Origin: Mucilaginibacter_A sp050955045
Lineage (GTDB): Bacteria > Bacteroidota > Bacteroidia > Sphingobacteriales > Sphingobacteriaceae
Direction of reading: 5' to 3'
Length of the DNA: 64,000 nt
Assembly (NCBI GenBank): GCA_050955045.1
Contig: JBPBQV010000001.1
Span: forward strand, 186,001-250,000
Below the pieces are notes generated by a model. It was not told the DNA's origin, made no database searches, and saw only the letters and a program-made list of their open reading frames with translations. The number at the start of each line of letters is the position of its first letter. Position 1 is the first letter of the stretch. The translations under genes and the position numbers were made by a program. This document shows, piece by piece, positions 16,837-25,511 of this stretch.

Positions 16837-19131
16837 TCACTTCCCAGAAAACGAATACGGAAAATCTTCCTGCTTAATTCCTCGATTTTTATTCGGCAAA
16901 GCCGACATATTAAAATCAATATTTCCGCCCTGTAGTAGCAAAGAATGACTCAACCAGTTTTTATCATAAGATTTTCCGTTCAGCTGCATACTGCTGATGT
17001 ATTTATTGGCTGCGGAATTGTTAGCTGCGTTTATCGATACTTTTTTGCCGTTCTCTAAATTTAAAGTGATCTTTTTAAATAACGGCGTTCCTAAAACATA
17101 CTGATCTGTGGCTGGCGTAACCGGATAAAATCCCATTGCGGAGAACAAATACCAGGCAGAAGTTTGGCCGTTATCTTCATCTCCACAATAACCATCCGGC
17201 GTGGCTTTATACAATTTACCCATCGTTTCCCGGATCCAGTATTGCGTTTTCCAGGGTTCTCCAGCGTAATTATACAAGTAAATCATGTGTTGGATCGGCT
17301 GGTTTCCATGTGCGTACTGGCCCATATTGGCAATCTGCATTTCTCGGATTTCATGGATAACTTGTCCATAATAACTGTCATCAAACGTTGGCGGAAGCGA
17401 AAAAACCGAATCCAGTTTGGCTGCAAATTGCTGTTTCCCGCCCATCAAATCAACTAAACCCTGCACATCCTGAAAAACCGACCACGTATAATGCCAGCTG
17501 TTGCCTTCGGTAAAAGCATCGCCCCATTTAAACGGATTAAATGGCGATTGAAACTTGCCATCTTTATTTTTTCCGCGCATTAAACCGGTTTCTTTGTCAA
17601 ATAAATTGCGGTAGTTCATGCTTCTTTTAGCATATAAATCTGTTTCTGCTTTCGGTTTTCCCAGTGCTTTTCCCAATTGCGAAATCGCGAAATCATCATA
17701 AGCATATTCTAAAGTCCGCGCTGCATTTTCGTTGATTTTAACATCGTAAGGCACATAACCTAACTCGTTATAATATTTTACGCCAGTTCGTCCCGTTCCT
17801 TCAGGGCCTTCGCCGTTTGCACCATGAACTAATGCTTCGTACAACGTGTTGATATCATATCCGCGCATTCCTTTGATGTAAGCATCCGCCACAATCGAAG
17901 CCGAATTATTGCCTACCATCACATCTGCATAACCCGGACTTGACCATTCCGGTAGCCAGCCGCCTTCTTTGTAATCGTTGATTAAACCCTGCTGCATTTC
18001 TTTGTTGATAGCAGGATAAACCAGGTTTAAAAAAGGATAAAGTGCGCGGAAAGTATCCCAAAAACCAGTTCCGGCAAATAAGTAACCCGGCATAACTTTG
18101 CCGTTAAACGGACTATAATGCTGAATGCTTCCTTTCGCGTCAATTTCGTACATTTTATTTGGGAAGAACAGTGTGCGGTAAAAACAGGAATAAAACGTGC
18201 GCATCTGATCTTCCGTGCCGCCTTCTACCTGAATATGATTTAAGGTTTTGTTCCAAACAGCCTTTGCTTTGGCTTTGGTTTGATCGAAACTATCGCCAGC
18301 CAGTTCGCGTTTTAAATTGAGTTCGGCCTGATCAAAACTGATAAATGACGATGCTGTTTTTATGCCTACTTTTTCGCCTTTGGTGGTTTTAAAACCGATG
18401 ATTGCGCCGCAATGATCGCCAGTGATTTCCAATGAATCTTTTGCCAGCGTTTTACCATGCCACGCTTTGGAAATGGTAAACGGTTTATCAAAAACCAGCA
18501 CAAAATAATTCTTGAAATTTTGCATTTTACCAGCTGCATAACGCTTGGTATAACCGATAATCTTGTTTTCCTGCGGGATGATTTTAATGTACGAACCTTT
18601 ATCCAGCGCATCCACAACCACAAAAGAACTATCCGTTTTCGGGAACGTAAACCGGAATTGTGCTGCGCGTTCTGTCGGCGTAATTTCGGTGGTTACATCT
18701 GCATCCGCCAAATAAACGCTGTAATAATAAGGTTTGGAAACTTCGGCTTTGTGCGAAAACCAGCTGGCGCGATCATCCTGCGTAAATTTTAAATGTTTGG
18801 TAACCGGCATAATTGCAAATTGCCCGTAATCATTCATCCACGGCGAAGGCTGGTGCGTTTGTTTAAAACCACGGATTTTATCTGCCGCATATTGGTACTG
18901 CCAGCCGCTGCCCATTGCGCCGGTTTGCGGCGTCCAGGTGTTCATTCCCCAAGGCAAAGCAATGGCAGGATAAGTGTTTCCGTTGGATAAACTTGGCTTA
19001 GAATCTGTTCCCATCAGCGGATTAATCCACTCCACCGGATCCGAAATTTTGGTAACTTCCTGGGCAAAAACGAAAGAAGAAACAAGCAGCAGCAAGCTGG
19101 TTGCAGCTTGTTTAATTGAAGAATAAAGCAT
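16837..19131 (-). CDS. glycoside hydrolase family 92, alpha-mannosidase
   Basis: A 764-residue exported enzyme (signal peptide MLYSSIKQAATSLLLLVSSF, cleavage after VFAQ). GH92 enzymes remove terminal alpha-mannose by a calcium-dependent inverting mechanism. Family blocks are INPLMGTDSKP, GNTYPAIALPWGMNTWTPQT, TGFWDTFRALYPFLNLVYP, WLPEWSSPGYADVMVGNNSA, EGNSWHYTWSVFQDV, YAHGNQPIQHMIYLYNYAGE and GDEDNGQTSAWYLFSAMGFY, the last holding the acid/base region. The linkage preference is not readable. It is divergent from a second GH92 gene, and a TAAAAACAGC copy lies 10 bases above its start. Confidence 0.93.
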   Translation of the reverse strand: MLYSSIKQAATSLLLLVSSFVFAQEVTKISDPVEWINPLMGTDSKPSLSNGNTYPAIALPWGMNTWTPQTGAMGSGWQYQYAADKIRGFKQTHQPSPWMNDYGQFAIMPVTKHLKFTQDDRASWFSHKAEVSKPYYYSVYLADADVTTEITPTERAAQFRFTFPKTDSSFVVVDALDKGSYIKIIPQENKIIGYTKRYAAGKMQNFKNYFVLVFDKPFTISKAWHGKTLAKDSLEITGDHCGAIIGFKTTKGEKVGIKTASSFISFDQAELNLKRELAGDSFDQTKAKAKAVWNKTLNHIQVEGGTEDQMRTFYSCFYRTLFFPNKMYEIDAKGSIQHYSPFNGKVMPGYLFAGTGFWDTFRALYPFLNLVYPAINKEMQQGLINDYKEGGWLPEWSSPGYADVMVGNNSASIVADAYIKGMRGYDINTLYEALVHGANGEGPEGTGRTGVKYYNELGYVPYDVKINENAARTLEYAYDDFAISQLGKALGKPKAETDLYAKRSMNYRNLFDKETGLMRGKNKDGKFQSPFNPFKWGDAFTEGNSWHYTWSVFQDVQGLVDLMGGKQQFAAKLDSVFSLPPTFDDSYYGQVIHEIREMQIANMGQYAHGNQPIQHMIYLYNYAGEPWKTQYWIRETMGKLYKATPDGYCGDEDNGQTSAWYLFSAMGFYPVTPATDQYVLGTPLFKKITLNLENGKKVSINAANNSAANKYISSMQLNGKSYDKNWLSHSLLLQGGNIDFNMSALPNKNRGIKQEDFPYSFSGK

Positions 19132-19310
19132 ATTATAAATTTAAAAACAGCGGTAAATTAGCAATTAGTCTGGCTTCTAAAGAAATCACAGCTTTTATTA
19201 TGTTAAATTTTTAGATCAAAGATTTTATATTTTCAAACAGAAAATCAAATACTGCTTGTTTTTACTATTTTGCCCTTTCCAAACTACTTTTATCTGTTCA
19301 TGCTTCTTTT

Positions 19311-21623
19311 ATGATTAAAAAAATAGCACTTCTTATTTTTTTGGTATTCCCTATTGCTTCTTTTGCACAACAAAAATCATTATCCAATTTAGTGCAGTTT
19401 GTTAAACCGATTATTGGCACGCAACGTATGGGACATACTTTTCCGGGCGCAACGGTTCCATTCGGAATGGTGCAGTTAAGTCCGGAAACCGACACAATCA
19501 GTTATGAGCAAAATGGCAAATACAATCCGGATGTTTACAAATATTGCGCTGGTTATCAATACGATGACAAAACCATAACCGGTTTCAGCCACACGCATTT
19601 CAGCGGGACAGGCCATTCTGATTTAGGCGATTTTTTGGTGATGCCAACCGTTGGCGAACTCAAACTCAATCCCGGAACAGCTGATAAACCCCGAAGTGGT
19701 TACCGCTCCAATTTTTCTCATGTAAACGAAGTATCGGCAGCTAATTATTACAAAGTAAAGCTGGACGATTACAACATTACTGCCGAAATGACTACCAGCC
19801 CGCGTGTTGGTTTTCATCAATATACTTTCCCGAAATCAGATCAATCGCATATTATTCTGGATTTGATGGCCGGCATTTACAATTACGAAGACAAAACCGT
19901 TTGGACGTATTTGCGCGTGGTAAACGATACGCTGGTAACCGGTTATCGTCAAACCAACGGCTGGGCCAAAAACCGCACGCTTTACTTCGCCATTAAATTT
20001 TCAAAACCATTTATAAGTTTTGGCAATCGAAATTATTCTAAAAGAGAAGTTTACAGAGGTTTTTGGGGAAAGTTTAACCAAAGCAAGAACTTCCCGGAAA
20101 TTTCAGCGCAAAAACTTCGGGCTTACTTTGATTTTAAAACGGAAGAAGGCGAAAAAATCAAGATCAAATTTGCTTTGTCGCCGGTAAGCATGGAAGGTGC
20201 GCTGAACAATATGCAGACTGAAATTCCCGGTTGGGATTTTAATGCGGTAAAAGAAGCAGGACAGCAAATCTGGGAAAAAGAGCTTGCCAAAATCACTATT
20301 CAAAGCAAAAGCATAGCCGAAAAACAGAATTTTTATACAGCGATGTATCATGCTATGATCAACCCAACCATTTACATGGATGCGGATGGAAAGTATAAAG
20401 GGTTAGATCAAAACGTGCATCAAGCCGAAGGGTTTATTAACTACACCACGTTTTCTTTGTGGGATACTTACCGCGCGCTACATCCGCTTTTCAATATTAT
20501 CGAACCCAAACACAACGATGATATGATCAAATCGATGCTGGCTCATTATGAGCAAAGTCCGGAGCATATGTTACCCGTTTGGTCTAACTCCGGCAACGAA
20601 AACTGGTGCATGTCTGGCTACCATTCTGTGGCCGTAATTGCAGATGCAGTGATGAAAGGCAATGCTTCTTTTAGCACACAAAAAGCGTTGGAAGCGTGTG
20701 TGGCTACAGCCAGAAAACGAAATTATGAAGGAATTGGCGAATATATGGAACGTGGTTTTATTCCGGATGATAAAAGCGGCGTTTCGGTTTCTTCTACTCT
20801 AGAATATGCTTATGATGATTGGGCAATTGCACAAATGGCCAAAAAGCTGGGACAAACAGATATTTACAACGAGTTTATCAAACGATCAGAAAATTATAAA
20901 AATGTGTATGACCCATCGGTAGGTTTTATGCGTCCGAAATTAGCAGATGGCACTTTCCGCAAAAAATTTGATGCATTATCAACTATTAATGAGGGTTTTA
21001 TTGAAGGAAATTCCTGGAACTATACTTTTTTTGTCCCGCAAAATCCAACCGAGTTAATTAAGCTGATGGGCGGCAACAAGCGTTTTGTTTCCCGGCTAGA
21101 TTCTTTGTTTTCGATGAATTTGCCAGATAAATATTTTGCTGAAACAGAAGATATTACACGCGATGGCATTATTGGTAATTACGTACATGGAAACGAACCT
21201 TCGCATCATGTGGCGTATTTGTATAACTGGACCGATCAGCCCTGGAAAACCCAGGAACGCATTCGCATGATTTTGCCAAAAATGTACAAACCAACGCCGG
21301 ATGGTTTGGGCGGAAATGATGACACCGGACAGATGAGCGCCTGGTATATTTTCAGTTCGCTTGGTTTTTATCCTGTTGCGCCAGGCTCTGATCAGTATTC
21401 TTTAGGAAGCCCTGCGGTTGATGGCGCAACCATTCAACTTCAAAACAATAAAACATTTACTATCGAAGTGAAAAATCAAAGCGATAAAAATGTGTATGTA
21501 AAAGAAGCATTGCTCAATGGGAAACCGCTGAATCGTTTATACATTACACACTCCGAAATTATTAATGGTGGCAAAATCACTTTTGTGATGAGTAATAAAC
21601 CGACGAAATCTGCACAAGACTAA
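19311..21623 (+). CDS. glycoside hydrolase family 92, alpha-mannosidase
   Basis: A 770-residue second GH92 enzyme with signal peptide MIKKIALLIFLVFPIASFAQ. Family blocks include VKPIIGTQRMGHTFPGATVP, GFSHTHFSGTGHSDLGDFLV, FSLWDTYRALHPLFNIIEP, LPVWSNSGNENWCMSGYHSV, EGNSWNYTFFVPQNP, VHGNEPSHHVAYLYNWTDQP and GNDDTGQMSAWYIFSSLGFY. The two paralogues differ in the N-terminal block, so they probably attack different linkages. The ATG directly follows GCTTCTTTT, a dispersed-repeat copy, leaving no purine-rich ribosome site. It is 23 bases upstream of a GH43 gene, hence one operon. Confidence 0.94.
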   Translation: MIKKIALLIFLVFPIASFAQQKSLSNLVQFVKPIIGTQRMGHTFPGATVPFGMVQLSPETDTISYEQNGKYNPDVYKYCAGYQYDDKTITGFSHTHFSGTGHSDLGDFLVMPTVGELKLNPGTADKPRSGYRSNFSHVNEVSAANYYKVKLDDYNITAEMTTSPRVGFHQYTFPKSDQSHIILDLMAGIYNYEDKTVWTYLRVVNDTLVTGYRQTNGWAKNRTLYFAIKFSKPFISFGNRNYSKREVYRGFWGKFNQSKNFPEISAQKLRAYFDFKTEEGEKIKIKFALSPVSMEGALNNMQTEIPGWDFNAVKEAGQQIWEKELAKITIQSKSIAEKQNFYTAMYHAMINPTIYMDADGKYKGLDQNVHQAEGFINYTTFSLWDTYRALHPLFNIIEPKHNDDMIKSMLAHYEQSPEHMLPVWSNSGNENWCMSGYHSVAVIADAVMKGNASFSTQKALEACVATARKRNYEGIGEYMERGFIPDDKSGVSVSSTLEYAYDDWAIAQMAKKLGQTDIYNEFIKRSENYKNVYDPSVGFMRPKLADGTFRKKFDALSTINEGFIEGNSWNYTFFVPQNPTELIKLMGGNKRFVSRLDSLFSMNLPDKYFAETEDITRDGIIGNYVHGNEPSHHVAYLYNWTDQPWKTQERIRMILPKMYKPTPDGLGGNDDTGQMSAWYIFSSLGFYPVAPGSDQYSLGSPAVDGATIQLQNNKTFTIEVKNQSDKNVYVKEALLNGKPLNRLYITHSEIINGGKITFVMSNKPTKSAQD

Positions 21624-21646
21624 TTCAGTTTAAAATCTAAATCAAC

Positions 21647-22648
21647 ATGAATAATAATATTTTTATCAGGATAATTTCAAAATCATTGTTTGCTATAACC
21701 TTGATCATACTTACCGGAAATATTTTCGCACAGCAAAAAAAGCTTTCCAGCAACCCGATTGTTCAAGGCTGGTATGCCGATCCGGAAGCGGCTATTTTCG
21801 GCAAAAACTACTGGATTTATCCTACTTATTCTGCTCCGTACAATGATCAGACTTATATGGATGCTTTCTCTTCGCCTGATTTGGTGAATTGGACAAAACA
21901 CAGCCACATCATAGATTCTTCCAATGTGAAATGGGTAAAACGTGCATTGTGGGCACCGGCTATTGTGAAAAAAGACAATAAATACTACCTGTTTTTTGGG
22001 GCGAATGATATACAAAACGACAATGAAAAAGGTGGAATTGGTGTAGCTGTTGCAGATAAACCTGAAGGCCCGTTTAAAGATTATTTAGGAAAACCGCTGA
22101 TTGACAAAATTATTAACAAAGCACAGCCGATTGACCAGTTTGTCTACAAAGACAGCGATAATCAATATTATATAATTTATGGCGGTTGGGGCCATTGCAA
22201 TATTGCAAAACTGCAAACTGATTTTACTGGCTTTATTCCGTTTGAAGATGGCACAACGTTTAAATCAATCACCCCAGAAGGTTATGTAGAAGGTCCGGTT
22301 ATGTTTAAGCGCAAAGGCAAATATTATTTTATGTGGAGTGAAGGCGGCTGGACTGGCCCAAATTACCGTGTTGCTTATGCTACCGGAGATTCGCCTTTTG
22401 GCCCTTTTAAACGCATCGGAACGATACTAAAGCAAGATGCAAATGTGGCAACTGGTGCCGGGCATCATTCGGTTATCAATGTTCCCGGAACGGATGAATG
22501 GTATATTGTTTATCACCGCCGCCCGTTAACCGAAACTGATGGTAATCATCGGGTTGTTTGTGTCGATAAAATGTATTTTAACACTCAAGGCGAAATTGAA
22601 CCGGTGAAGATTACGAAAGATGGTGTTGCAGCAAGGAAGTTGAAGTAG
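21647..22648 (+). CDS. glycoside hydrolase family 43 protein
   Basis: A 333-residue five-bladed beta-propeller enzyme with a signal peptide ending in GNIFAQ. The three catalytic acids are visible: Asp in QGWYADPEAAIFG, Asp in QPIDQFVYKDSD and Glu in PEGYVEGPVMFKRKGKYYF. The family includes arabinofuranosidases, beta-xylosidases and galactosidases; which one applies is not clear. It follows a GH92 gene closely, an unusual pairing that suggests both act on one branched glycan. No SusC/SusD genes lie nearby. Confidence 0.9.
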   Translation: MNNNIFIRIISKSLFAITLIILTGNIFAQQKKLSSNPIVQGWYADPEAAIFGKNYWIYPTYSAPYNDQTYMDAFSSPDLVNWTKHSHIIDSSNVKWVKRALWAPAIVKKDNKYYLFFGANDIQNDNEKGGIGVAVADKPEGPFKDYLGKPLIDKIINKAQPIDQFVYKDSDNQYYIIYGGWGHCNIAKLQTDFTGFIPFEDGTTFKSITPEGYVEGPVMFKRKGKYYFMWSEGGWTGPNYRVAYATGDSPFGPFKRIGTILKQDANVATGAGHHSVINVPGTDEWYIVYHRRPLTETDGNHRVVCVDKMYFNTQGEIEPVKITKDGVAARKLK

Positions 22649-22662
22649 TTTACCTTTTTTGT

Positions 22663-22941
22663 TTATTTGAATTTTGGCCACTGGTTATAACCTATGAAAC
22701 TATTATTCGACTTCAATAAGTTTATAAAATATATTTCTCTTTGATTTACTTCTTTGTCTGTTGCTGTTTCAGATTCCCAAAGAATTTCCTTTCTAATTGA
22801 AAAATCTTGTTTTTGCTCAAATGTAAAATCGTTTTCGATTAGTTTACTATTTGCACTTCCAAAGTAATTGAGTGTTCCTGTAAGATCTTTACCAACATAA
22901 ACTTTACCATTTGGATAAGTTATTTTGTAAATAGTTTTCAT
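22663..22941 (-). CDS. GIY-YIG nuclease-domain protein
   Basis: A 92-residue protein starting MKTIYKITYPNGKVYVGKDL. YKITYPNGKVYVGK is the GIY-YIG strand pair in slightly diverged form (Y-K-I and Y-V-G), and Glu in NQREIYFINLL is a candidate metal ligand. It is a single small domain with no DNA-binding partner. The ATG at 22941 is chosen over an upstream TTG at 22956. It is convergent with the GH43 gene and 46 bases downstream of hicA, so it belongs to a small accessory cluster. Confidence 0.7.
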   Translation of the reverse strand: MKTIYKITYPNGKVYVGKDLTGTLNYFGSANSKLIENDFTFEQKQDFSIRKEILWESETATDKEVNQREIYFINLLKSNNSFIGYNQWPKFK

Positions 22942-22986
22942 TTTTTTCCCATTCAAATGATAAAATCATGAACTAATATTAAATTT

Positions 22987-23193
22987 TTACACCGGCCCGT
23001 TAGGATCAATTCCAGCTTGTTTTAAAATGCTGTGTAGAGTTCCCTTTTTTAAATCTTTATTGTGCATGGGAACAACAGTACGCATTCCAGTTTGCCGATT
23101 CACAAAAATTTGGTGACTGCCTTTAGCTCTAATAAACTCAAATCCATTTTTTATAAGCAAGTCGATGATTTCTTTTGGTGTGTAAGATTTCAT
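22987..23193 (-). CDS. hicA: HicA toxin, mRNA interferase
   Basis: A 68-residue double-stranded-RNA-binding-like protein. MKSYTPKEIIDLLIKNGFEF and IRAKGSHQIFVNRQTGMRTV with the catalytic His in GSHQIF, then VPMHNKDLKKGTLHSILKQA are textbook HicA. It cleaves mRNA when released from HicB. It follows hicB by seven bases, so the antitoxin gene comes first, the less common order. Confidence 0.94.
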   Translation of the reverse strand: MKSYTPKEIIDLLIKNGFEFIRAKGSHQIFVNRQTGMRTVVPMHNKDLKKGTLHSILKQAGIDPNGPV

Positions 23194-23200
23194 ACAGCAG

Positions 23201-23422
23201 TTAAGCCAGTGTTAGCGAATATTCCAAATTTTTGTTGTCATCTGGTACAATTTCGCCATCTAATTCCAAACTTTCCACATATAAACTAATTGCTTCCTTA
23301 GCCATTTCCATCGCTTCTTCAATAGTTTCGCCTTGTGTAAAACAGCCAGGCAAAGCTGGAACTGAAACCGAAAATCCACCTTCAGCTTCTGGAGTTAATA
23401 ATACACGGTAAGTTCTTTGCAT
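23201..23422 (-). CDS. hicB: HicB antitoxin
   Basis: A 73-residue HicB-family protein: YRVLLTPEAEGGFSVSVPAL, PGCFTQGETIEEAMEMAKEA, then ISLYVESLELDGEIVPDD. It contains the partial RNase H-like fold that binds HicA but no obvious C-terminal DNA-binding domain, so autoregulation may be weak or need another factor. It is the first gene of the hicB-hicA pair. Confidence 0.93.
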   Translation of the reverse strand: MQRTYRVLLTPEAEGGFSVSVPALPGCFTQGETIEEAMEMAKEAISLYVESLELDGEIVPDDNKNLEYSLTLA

Positions 23423-23452
23423 GTTATAAAATTAACTATTTTCCTTTTAAAT

Positions 23453-23485
23453 AAAAATGGCTTCTAAGTTTTAGAAGCCATTTTT
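23453..23485 (-). terminator. terminator between ahcY and hicB
   Basis: AAAAATGGCTTCTAA pairs with TTAGAAGCCATTTTT with almost no loop. T-runs lie on both strands, so it can end ahcY transcription on the minus strand. Confidence 0.8.
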
Positions 23486-23533
23486 AAACTAAATCAAAGC
23501 TGAAAAATAATTATTGACAGCTAAACTCTAAAA

Positions 23534-24847
23534 TTAGTATCTGTAATAATCTGCTTTGTACGGACCATCAACTTGTACGCCAATATAATCAGCTTGTGAT
23601 GAATCTAATTCTTCCAGTTCAACACCAATTTTGGCTAAATGCAATCTTGCAACTTTTTCGTCCAACGTTTTTGGTAAAGTATAAACTTTATTTTCGTATT
23701 TGTCTGTATTCATCCAAAGTTCTAATTGTGCTAAAGTTTGGTTGGTAAAAGAAGCACTCATCACGAAACTTGGATGTCCGGTTGCACAACCTAAATTTAC
23801 CAAACGGCCTTCTGCCAGTACAATTACATCTTTACCTTCGATGGTATATTTATCAACTTGTGGCTTAATCTCAATCTTAGAATTACCATAAGTTCCGTTT
23901 AACCAAGCCATATCAATTTCGTTATCAAAGTGGCCGATATTACAAACGATCGCTTTATCTTTTAAAGCACGGAAATGTTCTTCGCGTACGATATTGCAAT
24001 TTCCGGTTGCGGTAACTACAATATCAGCTTCTTTGATGGCAGTTGTTAATTTCTTCACTTCAAAACCTTCCATTGCAGCTTGCAACGCACAAATCGGGTC
24101 AATTTCAGTAACAATTACACGAACACCAGCATTGCGCAAAGAATCCGCAGAACCTTTACCTACATCACCATAACCGCAAACTACCGCTACTTTTCCAGCC
24201 ATCATCACGTCAGTTGCACGGCGAATGGCATCTACCAAAGATTCGCGGCAACCGTATTTATTATCAAACTTGGATTTCGTAACCGAATCATTTACGTTGA
24301 TTGCAGGCATTGGTAACGTGCCATTTTTTACACGTTCGTATAAACGGTGCACGCCGGTTGTAGTTTCTTCGGACAAACCTTTGATGGCCGAAACCAGTTC
24401 CGAATATTTATCTAAAACCAAATTGGTCAAATCGCCGCCGTCATCTAAGATCATGTTCAATGGTTCTTGGTTTTCACCAAAATGTAAAGTTTGTTCAATG
24501 CACCATTCAAATTCTTCTTCATTCATTCCTTTCCAAGCGTAAACTTGGATTCCAGCAGCAGCAATTGCCGCAGCGGCGTGATCTTGTGTGGAGAAGATAT
24601 TGCAGGATGACCAGGTAACTTCGGCACCCAGTTCAATCAAAGTTTCAATCAAAACTGCTGTCTGGATCGTCATGTGCAAACAACCCGCAATACGTGCGCC
24701 TTGCAATGGTTTTGAGGCGCCATATTCTGCGCGAAGTGCCATTAAACCGGGCATTTCTGCTTCGGCTAAACCAATTTCTTTGCGGCCCCATTCAGCCAGG
24801 CTGATATCTTTTACTTTGTAGGGAGTGTAGGTTTCTACTAATGCCAT
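23534..24847 (-). CDS. ahcY: adenosylhomocysteinase
   Basis: A 437-residue NAD-dependent enzyme that splits S-adenosylhomocysteine into adenosine and homocysteine, keeping methylation reactions running. Signatures are GCLHMTIQTAVLIETL, WSSCNIFSTQDHAAAAIA, VNDSVTKSKFDNKYGCRESL and the NAD site VAVVCGYGDVGKGSADSL, ending DGPYKADYYRY, the conserved C-terminal Lys-Tyr tail that closes the cofactor site. ATG at 24847 is preferred over an upstream TTG at 24868. A dispersed-repeat copy (AAAAGAAGCATT before ATG) lies exactly at ribosome-binding distance. Confidence 0.97.
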   Translation of the reverse strand: MALVETYTPYKVKDISLAEWGRKEIGLAEAEMPGLMALRAEYGASKPLQGARIAGCLHMTIQTAVLIETLIELGAEVTWSSCNIFSTQDHAAAAIAAAGIQVYAWKGMNEEEFEWCIEQTLHFGENQEPLNMILDDGGDLTNLVLDKYSELVSAIKGLSEETTTGVHRLYERVKNGTLPMPAINVNDSVTKSKFDNKYGCRESLVDAIRRATDVMMAGKVAVVCGYGDVGKGSADSLRNAGVRVIVTEIDPICALQAAMEGFEVKKLTTAIKEADIVVTATGNCNIVREEHFRALKDKAIVCNIGHFDNEIDMAWLNGTYGNSKIEIKPQVDKYTIEGKDVIVLAEGRLVNLGCATGHPSFVMSASFTNQTLAQLELWMNTDKYENKVYTLPKTLDEKVARLHLAKIGVELEELDSSQADYIGVQVDGPYKADYYRY

Positions 24848-24967
24848 AATGCTTCTTTTATCATGCAAAAATAGTTTAATAAATTTTTATATTGAAATTA
24901 ATACAAGCTATGTTGTCAGTTCTGTGTTAATATTTTGTATGGTTTATCACTTGTAATTTGGTTTGAT

Positions 24968-24975
24968 TAGATTTG
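24968..24975 (+). promoter_or_regulatory. predicted -7 box of the bacilliredoxin gene
   Basis: TAGATTTG matches TAnnTTTG and lies 22 bases before the ATG at 24998. A -33 TTG at correct spacing is not clear. Confidence 0.4.
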
Positions 24976-24997
24976 TATCTATTAAAAGAGAAAAAAC

Positions 24998-25408
24998 ATG
25001 TACCCAGAATATTTAGTTGCCCCCATGCGGGAAGATTTAACCCAAGTTGGTTTCCAAGAATTAAAGAATGCTGAAGAAGTAAAAAACGCTATTGAAACAG
25101 AAGGAACAACATTTGTAATGGTCAATTCTGTTTGTGGATGTGCTGCTGCAAACGCACGTCCGGCTGCTAAAATGGTAACGAAAAACGGCAAAGTGCCTGA
25201 TCGTTTTGTTACAGTTTTTGCCGGAATGGAAACAGATGCCGTGAACGCAGCACGTGATTATATGTTGCCTTATCCGCCGTCATCACCTTCTATGGCTTTG
25301 TTTAAAGATGGAAAATTAGTTCATATTATAGAACGCCGCCAGATTGAAGGCCGCCCGGCACAAATGATTGCCGATAACCTGGCTGGTGCTTTTGACGAGT
25401 TTTGCTAA
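24998..25408 (+). CDS. BrxA/BrxB family bacilliredoxin
   Basis: A 136-residue thioredoxin-fold protein of the YphP/YqiW family. MYPEYLVAPMREDLTQVGFQ and FVMVNSVCGCAAANARPA with the Cys-Gly-Cys motif, then PPSSPSMALFKDGKLVHIIE are typical. In Firmicutes these proteins remove bacillithiol from proteins; Bacteroidota members also occur, some with bacillithiol synthesis genes, none of which are in this window. The gene stands alone with its own -7 box. The stop codon is followed at once by an ACTGTTTTTATCG copy of the dispersed repeat and then a terminator. Confidence 0.92.
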   Translation: MYPEYLVAPMREDLTQVGFQELKNAEEVKNAIETEGTTFVMVNSVCGCAAANARPAAKMVTKNGKVPDRFVTVFAGMETDAVNAARDYMLPYPPSSPSMALFKDGKLVHIIERRQIEGRPAQMIADNLAGAFDEFC

Positions 25409-25427
25409 TACTGTTTTTATCGATATA

Positions 25428-25458
25428 AAATCCGGTGAATAATACTCACCGGATTTTT
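25428..25458 (+). terminator. terminator after the bacilliredoxin gene
   Basis: AAATCCGGTGA and TCACCGGATTT form an 11-base stem around ATAATAC, followed by a long T-tract. Confidence 0.88.
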
Positions 25459-25511
25459 TTTGTCTTGTTTTGAGCAATAAAATCTAATTTCAGCTGCTTT
25501 ATAGTTTAATT

